From Kribbella sp. ALI-6-A (GTDB lineage: Bacteria > Actinomycetota > Actinomycetes > Propionibacteriales > Kribbellaceae): a stretch of 64,000 nucleotides of DNA. The stretch spans positions 868,001 through 932,000 of the forward strand of contig NZ_MTQN01000012.1 of the NCBI RefSeq assembly GCF_001984195.1, in the 5' to 3' direction. The position numbers and the translations under genes were made by a program. Positions within the stretch are counted from its first letter, which is position 1; each line of letters opens with the position of its first letter. The notes under the pieces were generated by a model. It saw only the letters and a program-made list of their open reading frames with translations. It did not search any database and was not told where the DNA came from. This document shows positions 56,887 to 64,000 of this stretch, piece by piece.

Positions 56887-57645
56887 GTGACCGACCGGAC
56901 CATTCCCGCCGACGGCATCGGCATGCATCTGTACACGATGCGCGACGTACTCACCGAGGACTACCCCGGGACACTGCACAGGCTGGCCGGCATCGGCTAC
57001 CGGACCGTCGGGGTGAGCGGCCGGTTCGGTCACTCCGCGGCCGACATCCGGCGCTTCGCCGACGACGCCGGGCTGAGGATCGTGCTGGAGCACGTCGGCT
57101 ACCCGCGACTGACCGACGACTGGGACGGCGCGCTGGACGACGTACGGACCCTTGGCGGGCAGTGGATCGTCGTACCGTCGCTGCCTGCCGAGCTCCGTAC
57201 GCCGGACGGTTTCCGCGAGGCGGCGGCCGCGTTCAACAAGGCCGGTGAGACCGCGCGGCAGGCCGGGCTGAAGCTGCTGTTCCACAACCACGGGCACGAC
57301 TTCGACGAGGTGGACGGTCAGGTGCTGTTCGACATCCTGCTGGACGAGGTCGAACCGGACCTGCTCGGCTTCGAGCTGGACCTGTACTGGGTGGTGAACG
57401 GCGGCAAGGACCCGGCCGACTACTTCCGCGGGCACCCCGGCCGGTTCCCCGCGTTGCACGTCAAGGACATGGCGGCCGACGGGTCCTGGGAGGACGTCGG
57501 GGCCGGCACGCTGGACTTCCCGGCGATGTTCGCGCACGCCGAGAGCGGCGGGGTCGAGCAGTGGCTGGTCGAGCACGACGCGCCGGCCGATCCGTGGGTC
57601 TCCGCGACGACGAGCTACCAAGCACTGGCGAACATGCGGTACTGA
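56887..57645 (+). CDS. Second sugar phosphate isomerase/epimerase family protein
   Basis: 252 residues, same TIM-barrel superfamily but clearly different in sequence: GIGMHLYTMRD start, LLFHNHGHDF (Asn/His), GFELDLYWVVNGGKDP (Glu/Asp), HVKDMA. These marks resemble IolE/IolH-like or myo-inosose-related enzymes. GTG at 56887 with GAAGGAG upstream, 29 bases after the previous stop. It closes the operon. Confidence 0.88.
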   Translation: MTDRTIPADGIGMHLYTMRDVLTEDYPGTLHRLAGIGYRTVGVSGRFGHSAADIRRFADDAGLRIVLEHVGYPRLTDDWDGALDDVRTLGGQWIVVPSLPAELRTPDGFREAAAAFNKAGETARQAGLKLLFHNHGHDFDEVDGQVLFDILLDEVEPDLLGFELDLYWVVNGGKDPADYFRGHPGRFPALHVKDMAADGSWEDVGAGTLDFPAMFAHAESGGVEQWLVEHDAPADPWVSATTSYQALANMRY

Positions 57646-57828
57646 GCGCGGACGGCGTACAGTCTTCACCGGCAGTATGTGACCGATCACCGCCCGCAGT
57701 CAGCACGATCGGGCACCGGCATGCCCGGAGCCGTTGCTCTGCGGGCGTGATCTGTCACTCTGTGAGGGGGCCCTCACCACGGCGGGGTTCCCGTGAGGCC
57801 GCCGACGCCGTGACGCCGGAGAAGCGCA

Positions 57829-59271
57829 GTGCAGAACGAGCCCACCGTACGGTTGACGGCTGTGCGCCGTCTTTACGAGGTGAGCGCCCGGATGGGTGCC
57901 GGGCGGAGTCTGGCCGAGACCCTGCAGGCCGTCGTCGACGGGGTGGTCGACGGGCTCGGCTTCGGCATCGCCGTACTGAACCTGCGGCAGCCGGACGGCA
58001 AGTTCGAGGTGATCGCCGTGTCGGGCTCGCCGGAGGCGCGCGAGGCGCTGCTCGGCACGGTCAGCGCGGCGGACATCTTCGACGCCGAGTTCGAGATCGC
58101 GGACGTCTGGGGCGGACTGCGGTTCGTGCCGCACGAGCGGCTGCCGGAGGGTGAGGTGGTCGGGTGGGTGCCGGACGTACCGATCTCGACGGACCCCGAC
58201 GCGTGGCACCCGCTGGACGCGTTGTTCGCGCCGCTGCACTCGTCGGACGGCGCGCTGGTCGGGATGCTGTCGGTGGATCTGCCGGAGGACCAACGCCGGC
58301 CGGGACCGATCCACCGCGAGCTGCTGGAGATCTTCGCGACCCAGGCCGGCCTGGCGATCGACAAGGCCCGGCTGACCGACCAGCTGCTGGCCGAGAAGGC
58401 GCGGCTGGAGGCGAGCGAGACGACGTTCCGGCTGGTCTTCGAAGGCGCCGGGAACGGGATGGCCACGATCGCGCTCGACGGGCGCGACGCCGGCCGGGTG
58501 CTGCGGGTCAACGACGCGTTCTGCCGGATCACCGGGTACACGCCCGAGCAGCTGGTCGGCTCGATGCTGATGGACTACCTGGAGGAAGAGAACGCCGGGC
58601 AGACCGAGCGGGAGCTGGACCTGCTGACCGCCGAGCACAAGCCGTACCGGTTCGAGCGGACCTTCCGGCGGGCCGACGGCCACGACATCTGGCTCGGCGG
58701 GACGGCGGCGATCGTTGACCAGGGCAAGGACCAGCCGCGGATCATCCTGATCCAGATCGACGACGTGACCGCCCGCAAGGAGACCGAGCGCGAGCTGCAG
58801 CACCACGCCGCACACGACGCGCTGACCGGCCTGCCGAACCGCCGGTTGCTGCAGCACCGGTTCGCGGCCGCGCTGCAACGGTCCCGGCAGAGCGGTCGCC
58901 GCGGGGTGCTGCTGTTCTGCGACCTGAACCACTTCAAGCAGGTCAACGACAAGTACGGCCACGAAGCCGGCGACCAGGCCCTGCGCGAGATCGCCGACCG
59001 GCTGCTGTCCGCCGTCCGCAGCGGTGACACGGTCGCTCGCCTGGGTGGCGACGAGTTCGCCGTACTGGCCGAGGAGATCGACGGCGCCGACCTGGCCACG
59101 CTGATGCGGCGGATCGAGGAGTCGGTCAACCGCCCGCTGGAGGGCATCGACGTGCCGGTCACCACCAGCATCGGTACGGCGGTCGTCAGCCCCTACACCG
59201 CGGACCTCGACGAGCTGCTGCGTATTGCCGACCAGGAGATGTACCAGGCCAAGCAGCGCAGCCGGAGCTGA
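57829..59271 (+). CDS. Diguanylate cyclase with GAF and PAS domains
   Basis: 480 residues. GAF domain (about 10-175), PAS domain (about 185-310; FRLVFEGAGNGMATIAL, CRITGYTPEQLVG), then GGDEF domain (about 320-480). The catalytic signature is intact, GGDEF at 406-410. An inhibitory I-site RSGD sits five residues before it, so product feedback is expected. It synthesises c-di-GMP from two GTP; no EAL domain is attached. GTG start after a GGAGAAG site. Cytosolic; the sensory ligand is unknown. Confidence 0.93.
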   Translation: MQNEPTVRLTAVRRLYEVSARMGAGRSLAETLQAVVDGVVDGLGFGIAVLNLRQPDGKFEVIAVSGSPEAREALLGTVSAADIFDAEFEIADVWGGLRFVPHERLPEGEVVGWVPDVPISTDPDAWHPLDALFAPLHSSDGALVGMLSVDLPEDQRRPGPIHRELLEIFATQAGLAIDKARLTDQLLAEKARLEASETTFRLVFEGAGNGMATIALDGRDAGRVLRVNDAFCRITGYTPEQLVGSMLMDYLEEENAGQTERELDLLTAEHKPYRFERTFRRADGHDIWLGGTAAIVDQGKDQPRIILIQIDDVTARKETERELQHHAAHDALTGLPNRRLLQHRFAAALQRSRQSGRRGVLLFCDLNHFKQVNDKYGHEAGDQALREIADRLLSAVRSGDTVARLGGDEFAVLAEEIDGADLATLMRRIEESVNRPLEGIDVPVTTSIGTAVVSPYTADLDELLRIADQEMYQAKQRSRS

Positions 59272-59274
59272 GGT

Positions 59275-59757
59275 TCACGAACCGAGTGCCTTCAGGCCGG
59301 CGTCGGTGAGGCGGAAGGTCGTCCACTCGGACTGCGGGGTGGCGCCGAGGGCCCGGTAGAAGTCGATGGCGGGTGTGTTCCAGTCGAGGACCGACCACTC
59401 GAGGCGTTCGTAGCCGTTCTGGACGCATTCCTGGGCGAGGGCGGTGAGCAGGGACTTGCCGAGGCCGGAGCCGCGGTGTTCGGGGCGGACGAAGAGGTCC
59501 TCCAGGTAGATGCCGTGCACGCCGCGCCAGGTGGAGAAGTTGAGGAACCACAGGGCGCAGCCGACCACCTCGCCGTCGAGTTCGGCGACGTGGCAGAAGA
59601 CCGCGGGTGACGGGCCGAACAGGGCGGTCTCCAGCTGCTCGGCGGTCAGCCGGCAGGCGGCGGGCTCACGTTCGTACTCGGCCAGCGCGTAGACGAGGTC
59701 CACGATGGCGGGGATGTCGGCCGCGCGGGCCCGGCGGATCCGGTCGTCGGTGTGCAT
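59275..59757 (-). CDS. GNAT N-acetyltransferase, diamine/thialysine acetyltransferase-like
   Basis: 160 residues. Classic spermidine/spermine acetyltransferase-like layout: RRARAADIPAIVDLVYALAEYE, FLNFSTWRGVHGIYLEDLFVRPEHRGSGLGKSLL with the acetyl-CoA loop, and NGYERLEWSVLDWNTPAIDFYRALGA. Likely acetylates a polyamine, thialysine or similar amine. ATG at 59757 gives the usual N-terminus; longer reading adds unlike sequence. It converges with the diguanylate cyclase, three bases apart. Confidence 0.9.
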   Translation of the reverse strand: MHTDDRIRRARAADIPAIVDLVYALAEYEREPAACRLTAEQLETALFGPSPAVFCHVAELDGEVVGCALWFLNFSTWRGVHGIYLEDLFVRPEHRGSGLGKSLLTALAQECVQNGYERLEWSVLDWNTPAIDFYRALGATPQSEWTTFRLTDAGLKALGS

Positions 59758-59821
59758 GGGGCCATCCTGCCCGGGAATTCGGACCTGCCGCTCGGTCACG
59801 CCCCACCCTTCGAGCACTTTC

Positions 59822-59843
59822 GTTCACCTGCGGGTCGTTTCGC
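59822..59843 (+). promoter_or_regulatory. Candidate PHO box upstream of phoD
   Basis: Two adjacent 11-base units, GTTCACCTGCG and GGTCGTTTCGC. The first matches well the GTTCA-type direct repeat unit bound by PhoP in streptomycetes; the second is weaker. Located 70-91 bases before the phoD start, in keeping with phosphate-starvation control. Confidence 0.45.
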
Positions 59844-59912
59844 GGTCCGGCGGGAGTCATCTGACAACTGGAGGCTGACCGGGACCCCCTCTCCCCGCTC
59901 AGGAGGATCCGT

Positions 59913-61493
59913 ATGTCTGTGTCTCGTCGTCGTTTTCTCGGGTACGGCGGTGCTGGTACCGCCGCGGTGCTGCTCGGCACCGGCGCCTGGGACGCCTCGA
60001 CCACGTACGCCGTACCGGGCCGGGCCGGCAACCCGTTCACGCTCGGCGTGGCCTCCGGCGACCCGCGGTACGACAGCGTGGTGCTGTGGACCCGGCTCGC
60101 CCTGGACCCGTTCGCCGTCGACGGCCGCGGCGGGATGCCCGCCAAGCCGATCCGGGTGGAGTACGAGGTCGCCCGGGACGCGCAGTTCCGGCACGTCGTC
60201 CGCCGCTCCAGCGTGCTGGCCACGCCGGAGCTGGGCCACTCGGTGCACCCCGAGGTCCACGGGCTGCAGCCGGACCACGAGTACTACTTCCGGTTCCGCA
60301 CCGGTCAGGAGATCTCGGCGACCGGCCGGACCCGGACCACGCCGCACCCGTTCTCCTCGCCCCGTGAGCTGCGGTTCGCGTTCGCGTCCTGCAACGCGTG
60401 GCAGGACGGGTTCTTCACGGCGTACGACCATCTGGCCGCCGAGGACCTCGACCTGGTCGTGCACCTGGGCGACTACCTCTACGAGTCGGGCGTCCGGACG
60501 AACCGGCGCGGCGTGGTGACCGATCCGCGGTTCCACACCGAGACGTTCGACCTGGCCCGCTACCGGCTGCAGTACTCGCTGTACAAGTCCGAGGCGCCGC
60601 TGCAGGCCGCGCACGCCGCGCACCCGTGGATCCACACCATCGACGACCACGAGGTGGAGAACAACTGGGCCGGCGACCTGTCCCAGGCCGACACCGAGCC
60701 GGACCAGGACCCCGCGGTGTTCCGGGCCCGTCGCGCGCAGGCGTTCCAGGCGATGTACGAGAACATGCCGCTGCGGCACGACCAGATGCCCTCCGGACCG
60801 GACGTGCGGCTGCACCGACGGCTGCCGTACGGGCGCCTGGCCGACATCACCATGCTGGACACCCGGCAGTACCGCTCCGACCAGCCGTGCGGCGACGGCG
60901 CCTCGGCGACCTGCGACGATCGGTTCGACCCGGACAACACCATGCTGGGCGGCAAGCAGAAGGCCTGGCTGCTGGACGGGTTCCGCCGCTCGAACGCCCG
61001 CTGGCAGGTACTCGGCAACCAGGCCCCGATGGGCCAGACCGACTGGACCCCCGGCCCGGAGACGCACGTCTGGCTGGACCCGTGGGACGGTTACGTTGCC
61101 GAGCGCAACGAGGTCCTCGGCGCGGCCCAGGACGCCGGCGTCCGGAACCTGGTGGTGATCACCGGTGACCGGCACCAGAACTACGCGCTCGAGCTGAAGC
61201 GCGACTACGCCGACCCCGGCTCGGCCACGGTCGGCACGGAGTTCGTCGGGACGTCGATCACCAGCGGCGGCGACGGTTCCGACACCACCGACCAGGGCAA
61301 CCAGTTCCTGGCCGCGAACCCGCACCTGAAGTTCTTCAACTCCCAGCGCGGCTATGTCCGGGTCAGCGTCGACCGGGACCGCTGGCGTTCGGACTTCCGC
61401 GTCGTCCCCTACGTCACCACGCCGGGCGCCCCGATCAGCACCCGCGCGACGTACGTCGTCGAGGACCGCACCCCGCACGTGCACGCGGGCTGA
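59913..61493 (+). CDS. phoD: Alkaline phosphatase PhoD (Tat-exported)
   Basis: 526 residues. Strong Tat signal (SRRRFLGYGG, hydrophobic core, cleavage near residue 33). An N-terminal Ig-like PhoD_N domain (about 40-145; NPFTLGVASGDP) is followed by the PhoD metallophosphatase core: FASCNAWQDGFFTAYDHL, HLGDYLYE, TIDDHEVENNWAGD, GNQAPMGQTDW, VVITGDRHQN. These supply Fe/Ca ligands for phosphodiester/monoester hydrolysis outside the cell. Ribosome site AGGAGG seven bases before ATG. A 15-bp hairpin terminates it; a PHO-box candidate precedes it. Confidence 0.95.
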   Translation: MSVSRRRFLGYGGAGTAAVLLGTGAWDASTTYAVPGRAGNPFTLGVASGDPRYDSVVLWTRLALDPFAVDGRGGMPAKPIRVEYEVARDAQFRHVVRRSSVLATPELGHSVHPEVHGLQPDHEYYFRFRTGQEISATGRTRTTPHPFSSPRELRFAFASCNAWQDGFFTAYDHLAAEDLDLVVHLGDYLYESGVRTNRRGVVTDPRFHTETFDLARYRLQYSLYKSEAPLQAAHAAHPWIHTIDDHEVENNWAGDLSQADTEPDQDPAVFRARRAQAFQAMYENMPLRHDQMPSGPDVRLHRRLPYGRLADITMLDTRQYRSDQPCGDGASATCDDRFDPDNTMLGGKQKAWLLDGFRRSNARWQVLGNQAPMGQTDWTPGPETHVWLDPWDGYVAERNEVLGAAQDAGVRNLVVITGDRHQNYALELKRDYADPGSATVGTEFVGTSITSGGDGSDTTDQGNQFLAANPHLKFFNSQRGYVRVSVDRDRWRSDFRVVPYVTTPGAPISTRATYVVEDRTPHVHAG

Positions 61494-61500
61494 GTTCGCC

Positions 61501-61533
61501 TCGTCCGGCTGGGCGCTGCGCCCAGCCGGACGA
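61501..61533 (+). terminator. Terminator hairpin after phoD
   Basis: Perfect 15-bp stem TCGTCCGGCTGGGCG / CGCCCAGCCGGACGA with a 3-base loop, beginning 8 bases after the stop. Confidence 0.85.
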
Positions 61534-61608
61534 TTCAGCAGCTGGAGTGGTCACTGCATTCGGATTCTGCTGTTGGATTTCGGCGCGTGGACAGGGGAAC
61601 TTGGAGGC

Positions 61609-62481
61609 ATGTCTACTTCCAAGAACCGCCGGATCGGTGACGTCGAGGTCAGCGCGATCGGGCTCGGCGCGATGCCGATGTCGATCGAGGGACGCCCCGA
61701 CGACGAGAGCCGGTCCGTCGCGACCATTCACGCCGCGCTCGACGCCGGTGTCACGCTGATCGACACCGCCGACGCCTACCATCTGACCGCGAACGACGTC
61801 GGGCACAACGAGTCCCTGATCGCCAAGGCGCTCGCGTCGTACGGCGGTGACACGTCGAACGTGCTGGTCGCGACCAAGGGCGGCCACCTGCGCCCGGGCG
61901 ACGGGTCCTGGACGCTGAACGGCTCCCCGGAGTACCTGAAGCAGGCCGCCGACGCGTCGCTGAAGCGGCTCGGGGTCGAGGCGATCGGGCTCTACCAGTT
62001 CCACCGGCCGGACCCGAAGACGCCGTACGAGGACTCGGTCGGCGCGATCCGCGATCTGCTGGATGCCGGCAAGATCCGGATGGCCGGTATCTCGAACGCG
62101 AACCCCGAGCAGATCAAGCTGGCAGGACAGATCCTCGGCGGCCGGCTGGTCTCGGTGCAGAACCAGTTCTCGCCGGCGTTCCGGTCCAGCGAGCCGGAGC
62201 TCGAGCTGTGCGACGAGCTCGGCATCGCGTTCCTGCCGTGGTCGCCGCTCGGCGGCATCTCGAACGCGTCGGATCTCGGCGAGAAGCACCCGGCGTTCCA
62301 CCGGATCGCCGGCGAGCTCGGGGTGAGCCCGCAGCAGGTGACGCTGGCGTGGATGCTGGCGAAGTCCGAGCAGGTGATCCCGATTCCGGGGTCGAGCCGT
62401 CCGGAGACGATCCGCGACTCCTACGCCGCGGTCGAGCTGGAGCTGACCGCCGAGCAGGTGGCCGCGCTCGACGCGGCCTGA
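61609..62481 (+). CDS. Aldo/keto reductase
   Basis: 290 residues, TIM-barrel NAD(P)H oxidoreductase. The catalytic tetrad is in place: Asp52 and Tyr57 (LIDTADAY), Lys90 (VATKGG), His132 (YQFHRPD). C-terminal cofactor motif IPIPGSSRPETIRDS. ATG at 61609; the GGAGG lies only one base before it, too close for an ideal site, so a leaderless or alternative start is possible. Substrate unknown. Confidence 0.9.
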   Translation: MSTSKNRRIGDVEVSAIGLGAMPMSIEGRPDDESRSVATIHAALDAGVTLIDTADAYHLTANDVGHNESLIAKALASYGGDTSNVLVATKGGHLRPGDGSWTLNGSPEYLKQAADASLKRLGVEAIGLYQFHRPDPKTPYEDSVGAIRDLLDAGKIRMAGISNANPEQIKLAGQILGGRLVSVQNQFSPAFRSSEPELELCDELGIAFLPWSPLGGISNASDLGEKHPAFHRIAGELGVSPQQVTLAWMLAKSEQVIPIPGSSRPETIRDSYAAVELELTAEQVAALDAA

Positions 62482-62544
62482 GCCCGGAATACCGCCTTAC
62501 GGCGGGGCGTTGCGGCTGGCACAACCGATGCCGGAGGTGACCAG

Positions 62545-62889
62545 ATGGAGGACATGCGGGCCCTGAGCTACGGGCTGGGACGGCAGTACTTCGACGAGAA
62601 GGACTACCGCAGCGCGATCAAGGCTCTCAAGCCGGTCGTCGAGGAGACGCCGGAGGACGTGGGGACGCGGCTGCTGCTCGCGCGGGCCTACTACCACTCC
62701 GCTCTGCTCAAGCCGGCCGAGGAGCACCTGAGCGAGGTCCTGACCCGCCAACCGACCGATTACTACGCGCACCTGATGATGGCGCGCACGCTCGAACGGC
62801 AGTCGCGGGCCGAGGAAGCCGTCAAGCACCGCCGGATCGCGGCGGCGCTGACAGGCGACGAGAGTCACCTCGAACCGCACCGGATCTGA
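62545..62889 (+). CDS. Small tetratricopeptide-repeat protein
   Basis: 114 residues, almost entirely three TPR-like helix pairs (LGRQYFDEKDYRSAIKALKP; ARAYYHSALLKPAEEHLSE; ARTLERQSRAEEAVKHRRI). Ribosome site GGAGGTGA before ATG. A protein-interaction module with no attached enzyme; such genes are conserved in actinobacteria next to diverse neighbours. Possibly co-transcribed with the aldo/keto reductase, 63 bases upstream. Confidence 0.85.
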   Translation: MEDMRALSYGLGRQYFDEKDYRSAIKALKPVVEETPEDVGTRLLLARAYYHSALLKPAEEHLSEVLTRQPTDYYAHLMMARTLERQSRAEEAVKHRRIAAALTGDESHLEPHRI

Positions 62890-62899
62890 CCGCGCGCCA

Positions 62900-62931
62900 G
62901 GCGGCCCGGACTCCTCGGAGTCCGGGCCGCC
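62900..62931. terminator. Strong bidirectional hairpin
   Basis: Perfect arms GGCGGCCCGGACTCC and GGAGTCCGGGCCGCC with a 2-base centre, between the stops of the convergent TPR and beta-helix genes. Confidence 0.85.
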
Positions 62932-62941
62932 TTCGCGTTGC

Positions 62942-64000
62942 TCAGCGGCGGCGTTGCGCGGCGTACAGATCCGGTACGGCGGGGCGCCGGCCGAGCAGGA
63001 ACGTGCCGTTTTCCAGGTCGCCCTGGAAGTCGCGGGGCAGGCCGCTCGGGTCCGACGTGAGTCCTTGCAGCCCGACGGCGATGCTGCGCGGGCCGACGTC
63101 GGCGAGCTGGATCGCGTACGGGTTGCCGCTGGTGACCCGGACGTTCCAGTGCGCGATCCGGGCGCCGAACAGCGGGCCGGAGGCCGCCGATCCGCCGACG
63201 CGGCCGTTGTTCACCAGCGTGATGTCGGTCCGCGCGTTCTCGAACGGCATCGCCCGGTGGGTGTCGAACGTGCCCTCGGCCATCCGCCCCCGGCGCCACA
63301 CGTTGCCCGCCGAGAGCCCTTCGAGGTTGAGCCCGTGATGCAACGCGCCGGCCGGCAGCGGCACGGTGAACGCCTCGATCTCGAACCCGTCGACCAGGTT
63401 GTCGTGCGACTGCATCCGGCAGGCGAAGCTGTGGTGCGCCGACCGGCCGCCGACCACGACATCGGTCAGCGTCACCGCCTTCGTCGTGGTGAAGCCGAAG
63501 CCCAGGTCGCAGTTCTCCACCCGGACGTCGTCGGCCCAGCAGTCGTGCACGGCCTGGAAGCACAGGCCGTTCGCGCCGGGATGCCGGTTGTGGATGGTCA
63601 TCGGCTTCAGCTCGTTGCGGATCGTCAACGACTCGACGCCGACGTCGTGCACGGTCGGCCCGATCTCCCGCAGCCGTGACGGCCAGCTCGGGCGCAGGTC
63701 GTACCGCAGCGGCTGGGCCAGGCGGACCAGGCGCTCGCCGAGCACGGCTTCGATGCGGACCGGCCACTGCAGCGTCGCGTACTGGATGTACTGACCGGAC
63801 GAGCCGGTGGTGAGCTGCGGAGCCTTCACCGGCCAGTCGTAGTCCCGTGTCCCGGGAACGTCGCCCGCCAGATGCCGCAGTACGCCGGCGTCGGCCGGGT
63901 TGTCGGTCTCCAGTACGACGAGGTCGCCCGCGCGCAGGTTGCTGGTGTCGGAAACGAGCAGCGTGCGCTGACCGCGAGACGCCGCTCCGACCTCGGCCAA
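62942..64000 (-). CDS. Right-handed beta-helix (pectate-lyase-like) protein, 5' end outside the window
   Basis: The visible 352 residues are the C-terminal part; the frame is open to the window edge with no start. Repeating short strands (VESLTIRNELKPMTIHN, DDVRVENCDLGFGFTTTKAVTLTDVVV, NARTDITLVNNGRVGG) match a parallel beta-helix as in pectate lyases or phage-tailspike-like glycosidases. An extracellular polysaccharide-acting role is likely but signal and catalytic residues cannot be judged from the fragment. Confidence 0.8.
   Translation of the reverse strand: MAEVGAASRGQRTLLVSDTSNLRAGDLVVLETDNPADAGVLRHLAGDVPGTRDYDWPVKAPQLTTGSSGQYIQYATLQWPVRIEAVLGERLVRLAQPLRYDLRPSWPSRLREIGPTVHDVGVESLTIRNELKPMTIHNRHPGANGLCFQAVHDCWADDVRVENCDLGFGFTTTKAVTLTDVVVGGRSAHHSFACRMQSHDNLVDGFEIEAFTVPLPAGALHHGLNLEGLSAGNVWRRGRMAEGTFDTHRAMPFENARTDITLVNNGRVGGSAASGPLFGARIAHWNVRVTSGNPYAIQLADVGPRSIAVGLQGLTSDPSGLPRDFQGDLENGTFLLGRRPAVPDLYAAQRRR

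Overview
The window is GC-rich DNA from a high-GC Actinomycetota. Dense gene packing, frequent GTG starts, many 4-base stop/start overlaps, a type VII secretion locus, LacI-type palindromes and large secreted carbohydrate-active proteins all fit a Kribbella-like soil actinobacterium. The genus is an inference and was not tested. No transposase, integrase, phage structural operon, rRNA operon or CRISPR array was seen.

Region 1 (1-6.6 kb) is mostly housekeeping: a CPA1-type K+/H+ antiporter, tRNA-Ser(CGA) with its own terminator, tadA with its associated partner gene, a secreted Ig-like protein, a tiny basic protein, upp, and a secreted beta-propeller protein.

Region 2 (6.6-29.3 kb) is the most unusual part. 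It is a compact type VII (WXG100/FtsK) locus. It encodes an EccA-like AAA+ ATPase fused to a right-handed beta-helix, and a 4223-residue protein with a WXG100-like N-terminus, a nuclease-like module and three tandem ADP-ribosyltransferase-like modules. It also encodes two small WXG100-like proteins, an EccC/EssC-type ATPase carrying its own ubiquitin-like and FHA domains, a single-pass membrane protein and an ECF sigma factor. The giant gene and the WXG100 genes diverge from a mirrored pair of identical promoter-like sequences. This suggests that a sigma factor, possibly the local one, switches both arms on together. EccB, EccD, EccE and mycosin genes are not present in the window.

Region 3 (29.5-38.9 kb) holds an anchored ricin-type lectin, menB, a LacI regulator, a secreted S15/CocE-type peptidase, a degraded VOC gene, a small secreted protein, a GH95 alpha-L-fucosidase and a lipoprotein.

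Region 4 (38.9-47.1 kb) is regulatory and metabolic: an AraC-DinB fusion, a PadR/HAAS membrane pair, a GNAT - adenylate cyclase - cyclic-nucleotide-binding cluster, a TetR/hemerythrin divergent pair, and a riboflavin synthase-DHBP synthase fusion followed by a methyltransferase.

Region 5 (47.4-64 kb) holds a macrolide-type glycosyltransferase, a DUF4185 secreted protein and a ThrE-like exporter. These are followed by a 1.66-kb gene-poor stretch containing a cluster of long hairpin repeats. After that come a four-gene sugar/polyol catabolic operon behind a LacI-type palindrome, a GAF-PAS-GGDEF diguanylate cyclase, a GNAT, phoD, an aldo/keto reductase, a TPR protein and a truncated beta-helix protein at the right edge.
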